A DNA stretch of 64,000 bases from Nymphaea colorata. Taxonomy: Eukaryota; Streptophyta; Magnoliopsida; Nymphaeales; Nymphaeaceae. Under the pieces are notes generated by a model. That model was not told the DNA's origin and did no database searches. It worked only from the letters and a program-made list of their open reading frames with translations. Below, in pieces: positions 50,300 to 62,229 of the stretch. Made by a program: the position numbers and the translations under genes. The DNA is taken from contig NC_045142.1 in NCBI RefSeq assembly GCF_008831285.2, positions 8,966,713-9,030,712 of the forward strand. The letters are read 5' to 3'. The stretch's first letter is position 1. Each line of letters opens with the position of its first letter.

Positions 50300-53200
50300 T
50301 TTGGCCAACGCATAGTTGTGGTGGAGCTTGGAATGAAAGGTGTGTATGAAATGGATGATCAGTTCGTGTACCATACTAATTGGGGAAATCCCTCCCAGGT
50401 AGGAGGGAAGGCAACAATCTCTTCTGGGAAAAACTGTTATGTGTATTTTAATTTATATATAAGAGTTTTCCTTTGTCATGAGAGTGGAGAGATGTATCTA
50501 TGATAGAGTTGATGTCTAAATATGTAAGCACTGAGACATCTATCTTCCAATCTAGTAAGATATCCGTACCATTACTATCCCATTCTTGTCTTTATCCTAC
50601 ATTTCTTTTTTCTCTTAAGCACACAAAAGAAACCATTTTTCTTACCATTCTGTCAGTCCAACCAGATTAGAAAACTGTTAGGATTACAGAAGCAAGAAGT
50701 ATCATGGCGGTTAGCTGAGATTAGAGAGAAAAAGACAATCTATAAAACATCTGAAATAGACAATTGCTGAACACGATACGAGATTATTTAACTAATGACC
50801 CATGTCCTATTTCTGGTTCCCATTCGTTCTCAACTAGAACAATATTGATGACGTGTTGGGAAGCCTGTATGCACATCCGATCTTAAAGAGAATTGTTAAT
50901 TTTATGTCAGTCCCTAATCAAGCACTAAACCATTAGGAGAAGAGATTATTGGGATAATGGTTACTAAATAAGGTCAGGAAAAAGAGAATCATCTAATTAT
51001 TCAAAACGGAAGACATCACTTGAACACATTGTGAAGGTTCCCGGATTTTACCTCTAGCTATTCTTTCTCATCTAGAAAAAAGTTGAACAATTCTAAGTCC
51101 ATGTGCTTGATCTGGAAAAGTAAAAAAGGGAGTCGTCTCACATAGCTCAAATGATTCAGCTTTCTTACTGTGCTTTATCCCTACATTTCTTACGGAGAAA
51201 CTGGAAAGAATTTCTCCGTCCTAACAATAGAAGTCACTCTCCTTATTGATTTTATGAAGTGAAGGGGATGGGATATAACTTTCAGTCCCTGCAGAGGGGC
51301 TGAGAACAATCCGCCAATGCAAATCGGTCGTTACCCGTAGATTACCAACTTGCTAAAGTAATTCGGTAGATAGAACCTATAATCCAATTGATCAATCATG
51401 AAACACCAAAAAAGCCCTGATCCACCAATAAATACCACAGAAGTTCTGAATTCTTCTTTCACTTAATTCTTTGGCTATATTCTTCTTTCACTTAATTCTT
51501 TGGCTATATTCACAAGGAAAATCACCTGTTTGCTTCTGCAGAAACATTAACTGTAAATTAGCATTTCGTGTAGAACTTTGCCTACAAGGGATGCAAAAAC
51601 CAAACTAGCAGCGCTGAGGCATTCCAGTTGAAGTAAAGAGCCGTACAGTTAGGATGTGCTTCCCCTGCCATAAGGCATAGCTAATGGCAAAGCCTTCCTA
51701 ATTAGAAGGGAGAAATTAAACACCTGGTTTTGCTTCCATAAGGGATGGCTATCAAAGGAAATACTAACGCTGTAAATCCAAGACCAATTCCTACAGACAT
51801 TTCTTTCTCGAAAAGGATCCAGGTACTCACATGCCGGTAAAAGAGACCCCTGTAATTTTTGCAAAATGAGCTGGAAGAGAAACTCAAGCCTCAACTCCCT
51901 TGAGACCAATGGCGTATCCTTTTGGGCTTACCTCCTCAGGCCCAGGTTTTACATCTCTATGCTTTCGAGCAGGACAGGGTACTAGTGCTCATAAGAGTCG
52001 AACAGTGACATTCTTCCTGACAGCTATAGCTTGCCCCACTATGCCAATCTCTTTGATCTCCAGACCTCTGTTCATTCCACCGTTGGCTAAATTCAGGAAA
52101 GGCCATTTATGGCCAAAAGAACTTATGAAGACGATTAGTCATGGGACCTCATCATCTGCAACAGCCATCTCAACCTTGACTAGCTGTTAAATTCAAAGAT
52201 GATTGTAGAACTATAGTTAAGAGCCAACAAGCAACTCATAGTTTCATGAATATGCTATGGTATTTCCCATTCAGTTGTACTACCCTCATTTTACCAACAA
52301 ATTTTCCATTTCTTCTACAAATAAGGTCACCTGTCAAAATACGGCAAAACATGATTTCCACATTATCTGCCCCCTGCTCATTTTATTGTGCAAAGGGACG
52401 CCAAAATCCAGTCTCTTTAATAATTGAAAATCAGCCTTGAGACACTAATAACTGCAACAATCTTAACCATTTGGGTGGGCGCTTCACTAAGAGACCTCAA
52501 CACAACACAAAGTTATGAAGACATCTTGGTGATCCCTGAATATGTTGCTGCGGTAAACATTTACAACTCTCCTAGTGGTAACTCCCTTCGGTTATGCAAG
52601 AATATCTGAAAATGTTAGCGATCTACCGAATGCTATTGGAGCATATTGCCACTGCGCACGTTCTTTGCTAACTTTAGTAAGTAGACAAAAATCACCCAGT
52701 ACTGGTTAAAAGGCCAAGTTCAGCAATTCCAGCATCCCTCAACTGTGACCAACTTCTCAATCTCATCTCCCGGTGGCACCGTTGAATGATATCGAATCAC
52801 CTAAGACATCAACTAGTCTTTACCTATTCACAGCAAGACTGTTACGCGAATCCTGGCCGATGCTGAACTCCCTTGCCCTATGACGTATCAATGGCATTTC
52901 AGTTGCTTCAGCAACAAGCCTAACTGCATGTTACTATGTTAGTAACCAACATGAATGCTGTCCTATCTGAAGCCACACCTTCTGCATTTGGCACGGTAAA
53001 ATTGAAGCTTGACAAGGTTACCTCAGACCAAGCCATTTTACAGGTCACAGTCAGCAGCTTTTAAGTCCCTTTCACAACCTCGCAGCTTCAAAATGCTATA
53101 CATCCAGCAAGATGCCTATCAGAGAACAAAAGTGCACAACTGCATAAAAGAGAGGGGAAATAAAAAGCACGCTATGTTGCGGATCAGGTTGAACAAGGAG

Positions 53201-53800
53201 CCTGTGTAGAAAACAGTGATCAGACTGCAGGGGGGGCACGTGTGGTCGGCACAACACAAGGGGTACCTCTTCCATTGAGAACACTGTTATTTTGCAACTA
53301 ATCCTTCGAAGTCCTGATACGCAATAGCTTGGACATTGTTGGGCATATGCCTATGTAGAAAGTCGAGAAGAAACATGCACCAAATCCAACCTGGATCAAG
53401 TCCCAAACCGTCAGACTGCAGCCTGAGTTTTCCCATAATGACCTCATGAAGCTTGACGGTTAGGGCACACAGAATTTTTCCCTCTTAAAGCGTATCTCGT
53501 CACCAAAAAAATATGCATCAAAATGAAACTGGCTGCCTTTTGTAAATTATAAGTCACCACTTCATAAACAGCCAACAGGCAAGAGATACAATAACATTGG
53601 CACATGTCCCACAGCCAACACAAAGTTGATGCAACGCAACTTGGCAAAGAAGATGAGACTCCACTTATCGTTATGGCTTTAAAGACAACATAATATGTTA
53701 CATATTTACTCTACACTACTGCACACGCTTTTTTCAAGTATTATGCGTAAGTCTACATCATAAGCACCAACGGGCAAATTTTGAGCTGTACGATTGAGAA
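50300..53800. other. No gene recognised between the peptide gene and the PLAC8 gene
   Basis: Base composition is somewhat higher in GC than the flanks, but only short open frames occur on both strands. The right end presumably holds the 3'UTR of the minus-strand PLAC8 gene. A 29-bp tandem repeat lies at 51451-51508, and a short hydrophobic minus-strand frame lies at 51702-51800 (see findings). Confidence 0.4.
51451..51508. repeat. Exact 29-bp tandem duplication
   Basis: TTCTTCTTTCACTTAATTCT followed by TTGGCTATA occurs twice back to back with no difference. Confidence 0.95.
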
Positions 53801-53809
53801 CACAAGCAT

Positions 53810-56800
53810 CTAAAATCCACGACCCATTGCTTGCTCCACTGGAGGAATCATGACCAACACAGAGCGATTGTTAAAACCTGGATGAGGCAATCTCCGACGC
53901 AACTCCCTCCCTTCTTGACAAAGAGAGCAGGCATGGCAACAGAAATGGGTAGCAAAGTCACAAGCTGCTTCACAATGTTCCCTTTGTTCCTCATCTTCAA
54001 TCATGCCCCGGCAACAGCCACAAGATCGAGTAAATGCCTCACAGCTTCCCTGTAAATCAAACAATGAGCACCTTAACTTCTCTCTGATTGTCTCATGATG
54101 TAAAGCAAAAGGATTTGCAACATAGAAGAGCAATCACAGCATTATAGAGAATATGAACCTCCGCCGGGCGGGCTGTGGAGGAGGGAAGGAGGGGTTGGTG
54201 TGTGGTGGGTTTGGGGAGTACGCGTTTAAACAATGATATGAGTGAAACTTGCTTCTGATGGAAGTACTAGGGAGCTATTCTTTCTCCTGATTAAATACAT
54301 TGCCTCCGTAACCCTCTTATAGAACATGATGAACAATATCGACCATTAATTCTATTCCTGGTACACCATGATAGTAAAAGAATTAACCGCTAACTAGGGC
54401 TGAATGAAATAAGATGCTACAGCCTACATGCAAAAAAAGGACGAGTAAAATGACAATGAAGCTATTAATGTACATGGAAAATGAGTTACAAAGCACTACT
54501 GCTTGCTGGATATTGCCGCAGTGATTATTTCTAAAGATGAAATACAAGAAGGAAAAAAATGTCCAGATACTGAAGGCAACATTGGATGTTAGAAAGAAGA
54601 AAGGCAGTGTAAAATGTAAATACCAAGATGCAGGAACTCAGAGTTTCAAATTTCAATTGTTAGGAGCAACAGAATGTTCTCTCAGACAAGGAAAAAGAGA
54701 TAAAAAAACAAATGAAAAAACACCCATGAAAAAAAAAGGAAAACAAGGGCACGTCAAAGGAAAAAGTTACCAGTGAGTGCCTGTGATAACAATATTGCAA
54801 ATGCAAATGAAAGGTAGAACCACTCCAACTGCTTTAAAATTGAAATGCTTAGGACAAGAATAACGATAATAATTTGGCAAGAGAACGGTGCCAAAAGGTA
54901 GACCAAACAGCTATATGTAGGAACAACTATCAATGACGTTCCAAGTTTTTAATGAAAAAAAAACACAAAATACACAGATGTTGTTCTTGGGAATTTCTCA
55001 GAAAGTCTTTTCCTTTTTCCTTGGGAAGTCTCGAGAATTCAAGAGATAAAAAATTATGTAAAGAATAACAGAAAAATTACAAATGTAAACAGTATATGAT
55101 AAAATGCATCAACAAACATCGAGAATAATTTTAAAAATTGTAAAACAGAAAATGCAAAATATACAGTTAAAGTACAGATAAAAGTATATAAGGAAAACAA
55201 AAGCAACACAAGATCATCTAAAAAATACATATTTCCCCAATATTTCCATATAAAAAGAGACACACACATACTCACTCTCACACTCAAAAACATGCATCTG
55301 CTTAGATATTACAAGGCCACCCCAATACACTCTCATCCAGAGTTCAAGTAACTAAAAGTCAGGAGAAAAAAAAAACTGAAATAATGCAAGATCCTTGGCT
55401 GATTATTTTAATTGAGATCTTTAAGAAAAACAATCACGTTCAAAATGTATCTTTAAAGATTCTTTCGACTGAACAGTGTTGTAATGTAGTCTCCCTGTGA
55501 AGCCATTTGATGAACCATAAGGAGACCAATAGTAGTTAAATTAATTTAGATTATCATGTTATCAAAGGAGGTGGTTATGCTGAAAAAATTTGAAAAGATA
55601 ACTCTACATTCTCCTTATTAGTTTATTATCTATCCCTTCTATCTCTTGAAAAATGAAAAGCAAAGGGCTTCTCATGAACTCAAAGTATCTAAAGGGCTTC
55701 AGAAGGCCTCAATAGATATGCCAACTGCATCAGTAATAAGGTCATGCCGTTTGTGCTTATCCAGAACCATAGAGTAGAATGGAGAAGAAAAATTAACATA
55801 AAACAGGAGCAGTTAAAAGAGGTTCAAAAATTTTATTATAGCCTATGATAAAACTCTTTGTTTACTTATAAGGGGCAGTAAAGATGCAATAGAACAGAAA
55901 GGAAACATGCCTCAAGGTTGAACTTCAGAAGGCCTTAGAATATGCATAACTGCATCATTAATAAGGTCATGGCCGTTTACATTTATCCAAAATCATAGAG
56001 TAGAATGAGAAGAAAAACTAACATAAAGCAGGAGTAGTTAAAAGAGACTCAAAGATTTTATTTCAGCCTATGATAAATCTCTATGTTTACTTATAATGGC
56101 AGTAAAGATGAAATAGAAGTATAGAACAAAAAGGAAACATGCCTCAAGATTGAACTTCCTTCTGATTGCTGTGCGGCTGGGGTATGAGAACCAAGGTGCT
56201 AGACAGTTCCAACCAAATAGAGAGTTCCCGAGAAGGTACAGACCAGTATAGGGCAAGCAGTGGTTAGCATATGTACCAGGACCAGAATCAATTCTCTCCA
56301 CATTACTCCCATAAAGCATACAAGGAACAAAACTCCCAAGAAGGCCTGACCAATTACCAAACTTGTCAGATTCTAATACAACAAAAATTTTACGAAAATA
56401 AATAGGAATACGTGTACATATCACTAAAATCCAATGTTGCAAATTATGTGTTATAAGACCATCTCAGTTGATTTCACAACATAACCACAAATACAGTTCT
56501 TCGGCTTCTACCAGAAAAGGACTGCTTAGGTGTCAATCAGGATTGTTTTTTAGGGAAAATCTAGTGAATTTAAAAAATACAAAAAATAAGAAAATGATTA
56601 TGAAACTACGAGTTTCTTTCAGATTTTCTTACAAAGCCATTAATATCAACTTCAAACTAATTATTAAAATGTGAAGATAAACCTAAAAAAAGTTTAAAGT
56701 ATGTGTACTATCTGAAAAAATTATAGTAAAAAAACACAATATTTTAGCATAAAATGAAATTATGGATATTTTCAAAATTGTCAAATTTCTCACTTTTTTT

Positions 56801-58951
56801 TTGGCTTAAAAATATCGGAATGTTTGTGACTATGGTCCAAAATAAGATACATTTCCGAACAAACATATGCGGAAATGTGTATATCATAACCCAAATCAGC
56901 TGGTTGTTGGTTTCAGAATAAGATTCAAATCCTAACATAATGCAACATAACATATCAGGAAAAATGGAACATTTGTTAAAATTATTAACCTGAAAAAAAA
57001 AATTGGGCAAAGACATGGTACATCTAAGTATCTAACCATAGATGAAACTACAATTTCACATCCATATGGCCATGAATTGCATAAAACAACGAATGTTCAA
57101 TGACAAAATTATAAATCACAAACACACACAACCTATTTTCACTAGAAATAATTAAAAGTAAAAACTTCGGTTACTGTCTGTACTTAAGTGGATATGAAAT
57201 AAATAAGGTTATAGTGGGCAGTCCTGAACCATTCAAATGGTAATAGGACTTCAATATTTTTTTTCAGATTAGCAATATGCTCCTGCACAAAGAAACTAAG
57301 AAGCCCCAACTTGGATGTATAAAGTCATCCTTAAGTTTTTTATCCTTTTTTGATTTAAAAATGTGAGAATAATTTTCATGACAAATTCAATAGTTAATAT
57401 TCAATCTTAAGAAATTTATGTAAATTCAAGTTTCCTCTTTTTGTCACTTTTTTGTGCTTTGAAAGTGCAAGATAAGATACCCTCCTTCTTGTACTGTAAG
57501 TTTGTAACATAACATAAGAGGGTGCATCATAGTTACACATGGTAGCGTGTTTTGAGGAATGTATAGTAACAGTTCTTTCCATAGTAATGATCAGTCCAGG
57601 CAAAACAATGTTAAAAACACAAGGTAATTGCAAATATTGATAACTAGGGAAAAAAATCATGCGAAACAATACAGAAATAAGTGCAGAAAAGTAATTTGAG
57701 AAAATGCACACAGGAATTTTGTGAAACCCTAGCGATTGATCAATGTACGAAGACCTGACTCAATGAAGCCTCTAACTCCTTGATTCACATGCAGACCTAT
57801 AACCGTCATAAAACATCACGTTGCCATATTTCCAAACAGTTCCAAAGGAAAAACGAAACATAGCAACAAAGCCAGTATATTTGACCGTAACAAGAAAACA
57901 AACGTAGAAAAGAAACCTTTTCCTTATGCAAATAAAGCACATAAGCTGTAATTAGGTGCACACGTGAATGAAAGAGAACAGGAAAAGCTAATGACGGAAG
58001 GGGAAATTCTGTAGTCCAGGACACCCCCGTTGATATCGTAGTGCTCGAAGATTCATGGACTTCGACACTCAAGCCCGACCAATACATATAACATGAATTA
58101 TTTCATTTCGTACTTTCCATGGCATCCTCTTCAAGGTCAATATTTCTACATTAGTTCAAACTTCAACGACCAGAGTACGATACCAAGGACATTTTCATGT
58201 ACTGATGTACATGAAACGAAGTCCAAGAAATTAGAAGCAATCCGCTGAAACACCAACGAATAGTCATAGAAGATGCTCAACAGCATTCATTTCACAGATT
58301 CGAAGAACCCTCCAAGTGGAAGCAATTTACAACTCTGTTTCACCAATACTCTCACGGTCCACCTTTGTCATTTTCTCATGCTTCGACATGTTTCACTCGT
58401 CTCGAACGGAGTTGATATTGGCAAAGCAGAAGAGACTGAACGGAACACAATCTTAAGAACTCTATGAACCACAAGCGCAAATTTCTTCTTGCAACACACA
58501 AATTTTGAGATTGGATTTCACCATTCAATAACTGGAAACCTGTAACTACACTTGAAGAAGGAACATGACCCTGACACGTCACTAGATCATCCAATCTGAC
58601 CAATATTAGATCTCAATTTCCCCAAAAGTCCCAAAATTCCGGACAAGATTGTGGAAACCCATTAAATTTCGAGGAAAAATGAAGAAAAAAGGTCTGACAA
58701 GGGATGAGGCACTCACAGACTTCTAGGTCACTGCTGCAGAACTCGTCGTTACGGCCGAGGCATGCGAACAGCGATGAGTTCCACTGGGAGCGGGCGACGG
58801 GCTCGCCGACGACGCTGGCGTGGCCAAGGGGCAGGCCGTCGGCCGTCCATCCCACGGAGGTCTCAACCTCTTCCTCCTCCTTCGTTCCTCCTACCTTCTC
58901 TTTCTCCCCTTTCCAGACATTCAGCAGCGGATTATCTTCTTCTCCTCCCAT
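53810..58951 (-). CDS. PLAC8-family (cell-number-regulator type) Cys-rich membrane protein
   Basis: Three exons (58951-58717, 56345-56143, 54049-53810) join into 225 residues with stop TAG. Residues 1-35 are acidic and hydrophilic. Then come VGWTADGLPLGH, EPVARSQWNSSLFACLGRND and FCSSDLEV, the entry to the PLAC8 domain. Exon 2 adds CLLGSFVPCMLYGSNVERI, a Gly/Leu-rich stretch around LGNSLFGWNCLAPWFSY that is likely membrane-inserted, and RTAIRRKFNLE. Exon 3 begins GSCEAFTRSCGCC and carries the late Cys cluster (FATHFCCHACSLCQEGRELR) and LPHPGFN...VLVMIPP. Plant PLAC8 proteins act in organ-size control, heavy-metal transport or calcium influx; which applies here cannot be read. The first intron is GT-AG; the second starts with GC. 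An in-frame upstream ATG at 59020 would add 23 residues, but its context is poor (C at -3), whereas 58951 has G at -3 and +4. Confidence 0.92.
55697..56154. repeat. Tandem duplication (about 230 bp) spanning the PLAC8 exon 2/intron 2 junction
   Basis: Copy 1 (55697-55922) and copy 2 (55923-56154) share CTTCAGAAGGCCT, GCATCA-TAATAAGGTCATG, CATAGAGTAGAATG, AGCCTATGATAAA and the end GGAAACATGCCTCAAG. The last segment is the true exon 2 end in copy 2 (56143 and up) and a decoy junction in copy 1. Confidence 0.85.
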
Positions 58952-59077
58952 ATCTCTCTTGCTTCCCCTTCGTCCTCCCCTCTCCGCTAAACATGCATTT
59001 AAACTTGCCAACCTGGTCATCAGCTATTCACTATGGACTCAATATTTTGGTAATTGTGTTTAGGTGCTTCTTTTTAT

Positions 59078-59086
59078 TATATTTAT
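59078..59086 (-). promoter_or_regulatory. Possible TATA box of the PLAC8 gene
   Basis: On the minus strand ATAAATATAATA lies about 60 bases upstream of the first in-frame ATG (59020) and about 130 upstream of the preferred one. The motif is common in AT-rich DNA, so support is weak. Confidence 0.25.
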
Positions 59087-59499
59087 GATAAGCTCCTCTT
59101 AATTAACTTTTGCTCAAAAGCATAGACAAAGTGAGTTACTAAGGAGAACAGCATAAAAATTTGGCTTGAAATGACTGATTCGGAAGATGCGAACATATTT
59201 AATTTCATTTCATTCACGATATTAGACAAATATGCGCACATATTTAAAGATTTGTATGTTTAAAAAAAGCATGGAACTTGAATTCAATGACTTAATTTGA
59301 TCTGACGGACTCATGAACATAAGCCGAGCAGTTGTTGGCAGCCCAGGCATGTCCGGTTCGGTTCGGTGGTTGAGAAATTACAAACTTTGGCGTGTCCCTT
59401 GATACAGTCAACACGGCTTGGAGATATATATATATATATATATATAAATGAACAAACGTCCAAATCATGCATGAATCTGAATTCATTGTGCAAATATAA

Positions 59500-59790
59500 T
59501 TTCAATCTAGTTTTCAAATTCACATCTCAATCCAAATCTGACTCCTAAACTGAATCCAAATCACACTATAATATGTTAAGAACCGACTTCCTAAATAAGT
59601 GGTTATCGGGTATATGAGCTTATTTAAAACTAAATTCAATTCAGATATTTACTGAAATCCAAATCCAAATATAAAGCCAATGAGATGTCATTTCTTAAAT
59701 CTATATCCAAATCCAACTTTTTAACCAGATGTAAAAGAAGTTTGGTCGGATATGGGATCTAATTCGGGTTAATTTGATGGCATCCCCCGT
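59500..59790. repeat. Degenerate repeat rich in AATCCAAATC/GGATTTGGAT
   Basis: Repeated ATCCAAATC, CTGAATCCAAATC and TCGGATATGGGATC resemble the class at 32740-33110. An (AT)n run precedes it at about 59423. No coding content. Confidence 0.4.
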
Positions 59791-60420
59791 TCAAACCAGT
59801 GTGACAATAATGATGTCAGAGTTGATTAGATCGTTTGATCCGTACTTGTGTGATAGAGATAATGTAAGAGTTGGTCATAAGGTTCAAGCACTAAAGATGA
59901 CCTGCCGCCGTTTGACAGGCATCGCGGAAAATTCTCAACATGCAAAGTGACAGTTGCAGTCCATATACGCTAGAAGCAGCCTTCTCAGCACATTTGAAGT
60001 GTTTGTAGCAAAAGCTATATATATATATATATATGCTGTCATACTCTCATTTTGACCTTAAGACAAATCTAAGCATGCCTAATTTGAAAAACCAGCTTTA
60101 CGCCGAAAAAAAAAAGGTTGTTACTCTCCAACTTTTGCATGTAGTAATCTTTGTACTTTTTTCGCGAAACAAAAAATTATATATATATTTTTAAAATTTT
60201 TTAACTTGGCATATATAAAAGTTATGGAAATTATTATTTGGCCCCATACAAATTTTAAAAATACTATTTGACCCTCTGTCCTAAATTTTTTTTTATCTTT
60301 GCCCCCTTGTTTTAAGGGTTTCAATTCTATGTGCTACAAAAGGTGGTCACTTGTACTCAAGTTGAAGCACACTAGAGATGACAAACTAAATAAACCATAA
60401 ATGACCCTAGACCTTGGGTG

Positions 60421-60672
60421 TAAGGCTGGGTGTTGGGCCGGGCCGGCCCGACCCGGTATGGACAGGGTTTGAGCCGGGCCCAGGTCGGCCCGGCCCGACC
60501 CGTTTAGGCCTGGTAAGTTAAAAATATATATATATTTTTTAATTTTTTTGTTTTAATAATATTTTTTATTCTTCATAAATATATTTTATATTAAAAAAAT
60601 GTTATTTTGTAATTAAAAAATATATTTTTTAATTTAAATGGGCCGGGCCGGGCTGGCGGATACCCACCCTTA
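60421..60672. mobile_element. hAT-like MITE with perfect 8-bp target-site duplication
   Basis: Ends TAAGGCTGGGT and (reverse complement of the right end) TAAGGGTGGGT form terminal inverted repeats. CTTGGGTG flanks both sides exactly (60413-60420 and 60673-60680). The 252-bp element has GC-rich arms made of GGGCCGGGCCGGCCCGAC-type units and an AT-rich centre, and encodes nothing. The perfect duplication suggests a fairly recent insertion. Confidence 0.9.
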
Positions 60673-60679
60673 CTTGGGT

Positions 60680-61280
60680 GGAGATGGAGAAGAGGAAGGC
60701 TTCAACCTCACTTGATGATGAGATCTTTCCTATTCACCAGTTAAAATTCAAGTTTATTCCAAATGAGAACAATCAGCTTAAATTGACTTATGTAAAAGAG
60801 AGAGAACCGATAAAATGGGAATGCATAATAAAATTTGGAAATAAGAAGTTCTATAGATACAAGAACAAACCACAAAAACAAAAATAAAAGAAATAAAATA
60901 TACAAAACAACAACACAATAAAACGAAATAAGAGGGATGAAGAAAGAGTGGATAGACAGAACGACACAGTCACCAGTAGCAAACAGAAGAAGAAGGTAGA
61001 CAAAAGCAATGACACAAAGAGATGTGCCAGAGGACCAAAGGAACTGGAGTGAGAGCGACGCAGTAGAAGAATCAAAAGAGGCCAGATAACAAGAAGAAAA
61101 AGTGAATCCATGAAATGGTGAAAGAGGTCAGGATGGGGGGGAGGGGAGGGAGCGATAAGGGGAATGACAAAAAACATGCCGCACAAAGTTCTTAAGTGGT
61201 TATAAGTGGCCAAAAGTATTGATGTGATCAGTAAGAAAAGGGAAGAAAAAGAGGAAGAAAGAGAGAGAGAGAGAGAGAGA
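60680..61280. other. Purine-rich stretch, no gene recognised
   Basis: The plus strand is strongly A/G-rich, ending in (GA)n at about 61259-61281. Long open frames on either strand here are compositional: Lys/Glu-rich on plus, Leu/Ser/Phe-rich on minus. I found no domain. Confidence 0.45.
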
Positions 61281-61282
61281 GT

Positions 61283-61505
61283 AAGCCTGGGCATCGGGCC
61301 GGCACGATAAGAACGCATGTTCAGACCGACCCAACATCTGAAACCCAGGCTTGGCCCGATTAAATTATAAAATATCTATTTTTAATATAAATATATATAA
61401 ATCATAATAAAATATTATAATTATATATATAAATAATAAAAATATATTAAAACTGTTATCGGGCCCACTCGAGCCCGAGTCAGGCCGCGTACCGGGTACC
61501 CACCG
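61283..61505. mobile_element. Degenerate relative of the 60.4 kb MITE
   Basis: Begins TAAGCCTGGGCATCGGGCC, has an AT-rich centre (61355-61455), then ATCGGGCCCACTCGAGCCCG and ends near GGGTACCCACCGG. It has the same plan as 60421-60672, but the right end is altered and no target-site duplication was found. Confidence 0.55.
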
Positions 61506-61671
61506 GTGGCCGTGACCAGTCAACATAGATATAAGGTTTCAATATGTGTATTGAACTATAAATTTTTTCTAGTGGAGGCACTCATTCAATACTTATAATT
61601 TCTTTGGGGCACTTACACATAACAATCAAATATATCAAAACATTAACATATATGTTAAACTAATTTTGTGA

Positions 61672-61701
61672 AGCTGGTGTGGGCAGTTGCCCACACCAGC
61701 T
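61672..61701. repeat. Perfect 14-bp hairpin
   Basis: AGCTGGTGTGGGCA, loop GT, then TGCCCACACCAGCT. It is followed by GGCTACGCCATTG, as the related sequence near 30.88 kb is followed by GGCTCCGCCACTG. Confidence 0.9.
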
Positions 61702-61729
61702 ACCATGTGGCTACGCCATTGCATGGAGT

Positions 61730-62220
61730 ATGAACGGGTTTCAAAGAAAGAGCTGGAGATCTCTTTGATGGAGGAGGAATCAATTTGGAGACAAAAACAT
61801 CAAATAGAGTGTTTTACTAGTTGGTGACAGAAAAACAAGTTCCTATCAGGAGGCTTGTGTTAAAAATAGATAAGAGGAAGAGAAATTTATGATTAGTAGA
61901 AGTTAAAGGGGTGAGAGAAGAAGGATTACAAGCTGCGGGTACAACATGCAAGAACTTTTCATAGATTTTTTCACGAGTGGTAGGCTTGATGGTGTGTTTC
62001 TCAACAATCTGGTTGAATGTGATAAGATGACTGATTTGGAAAGAGAGTTTTTTAGGAGCTTGTTAGTGGAGAGGAGATAGAGAAAGTGTAGTTTATGTTG
62101 AAGAATGGCAAGACGCCTGATCCTAATGCTTTTGGGGTTGAATCCTTCAACAAAATACTGGCATATAATCAGAAGGGATGTGAAAGAGGCAGTCTGCAAT
62201 CTTTTCAAAACTAAAATGCT
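61730..62220 (+). mobile_element. LINE fragment (start of the reverse transcriptase)
   Basis: Shifting plus-strand frames read RVSKKELEISLMEEESIWRQ and KHQIECFTSW (the usual LQEEIFWRQKSRVKWL block), then EIEKV, FMLKNGKTPDPNAFGVESF (the KAPGPDGF block). Stops and frameshifts are present. The catalytic YADD part is missing, so this is a truncated relic. It is separate from the 37.8-41.0 kb LINE. Confidence 0.7.
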
Positions 62221-62229
62221 GTAATGCAC

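Noticed and set aside
60851-61318. 155-codon minus-strand Leu/Ser/Phe-rich frame
   Set aside because: Low-complexity translation of a purine-rich plus strand and a (GA)n tract; looks like membrane helices only through composition.
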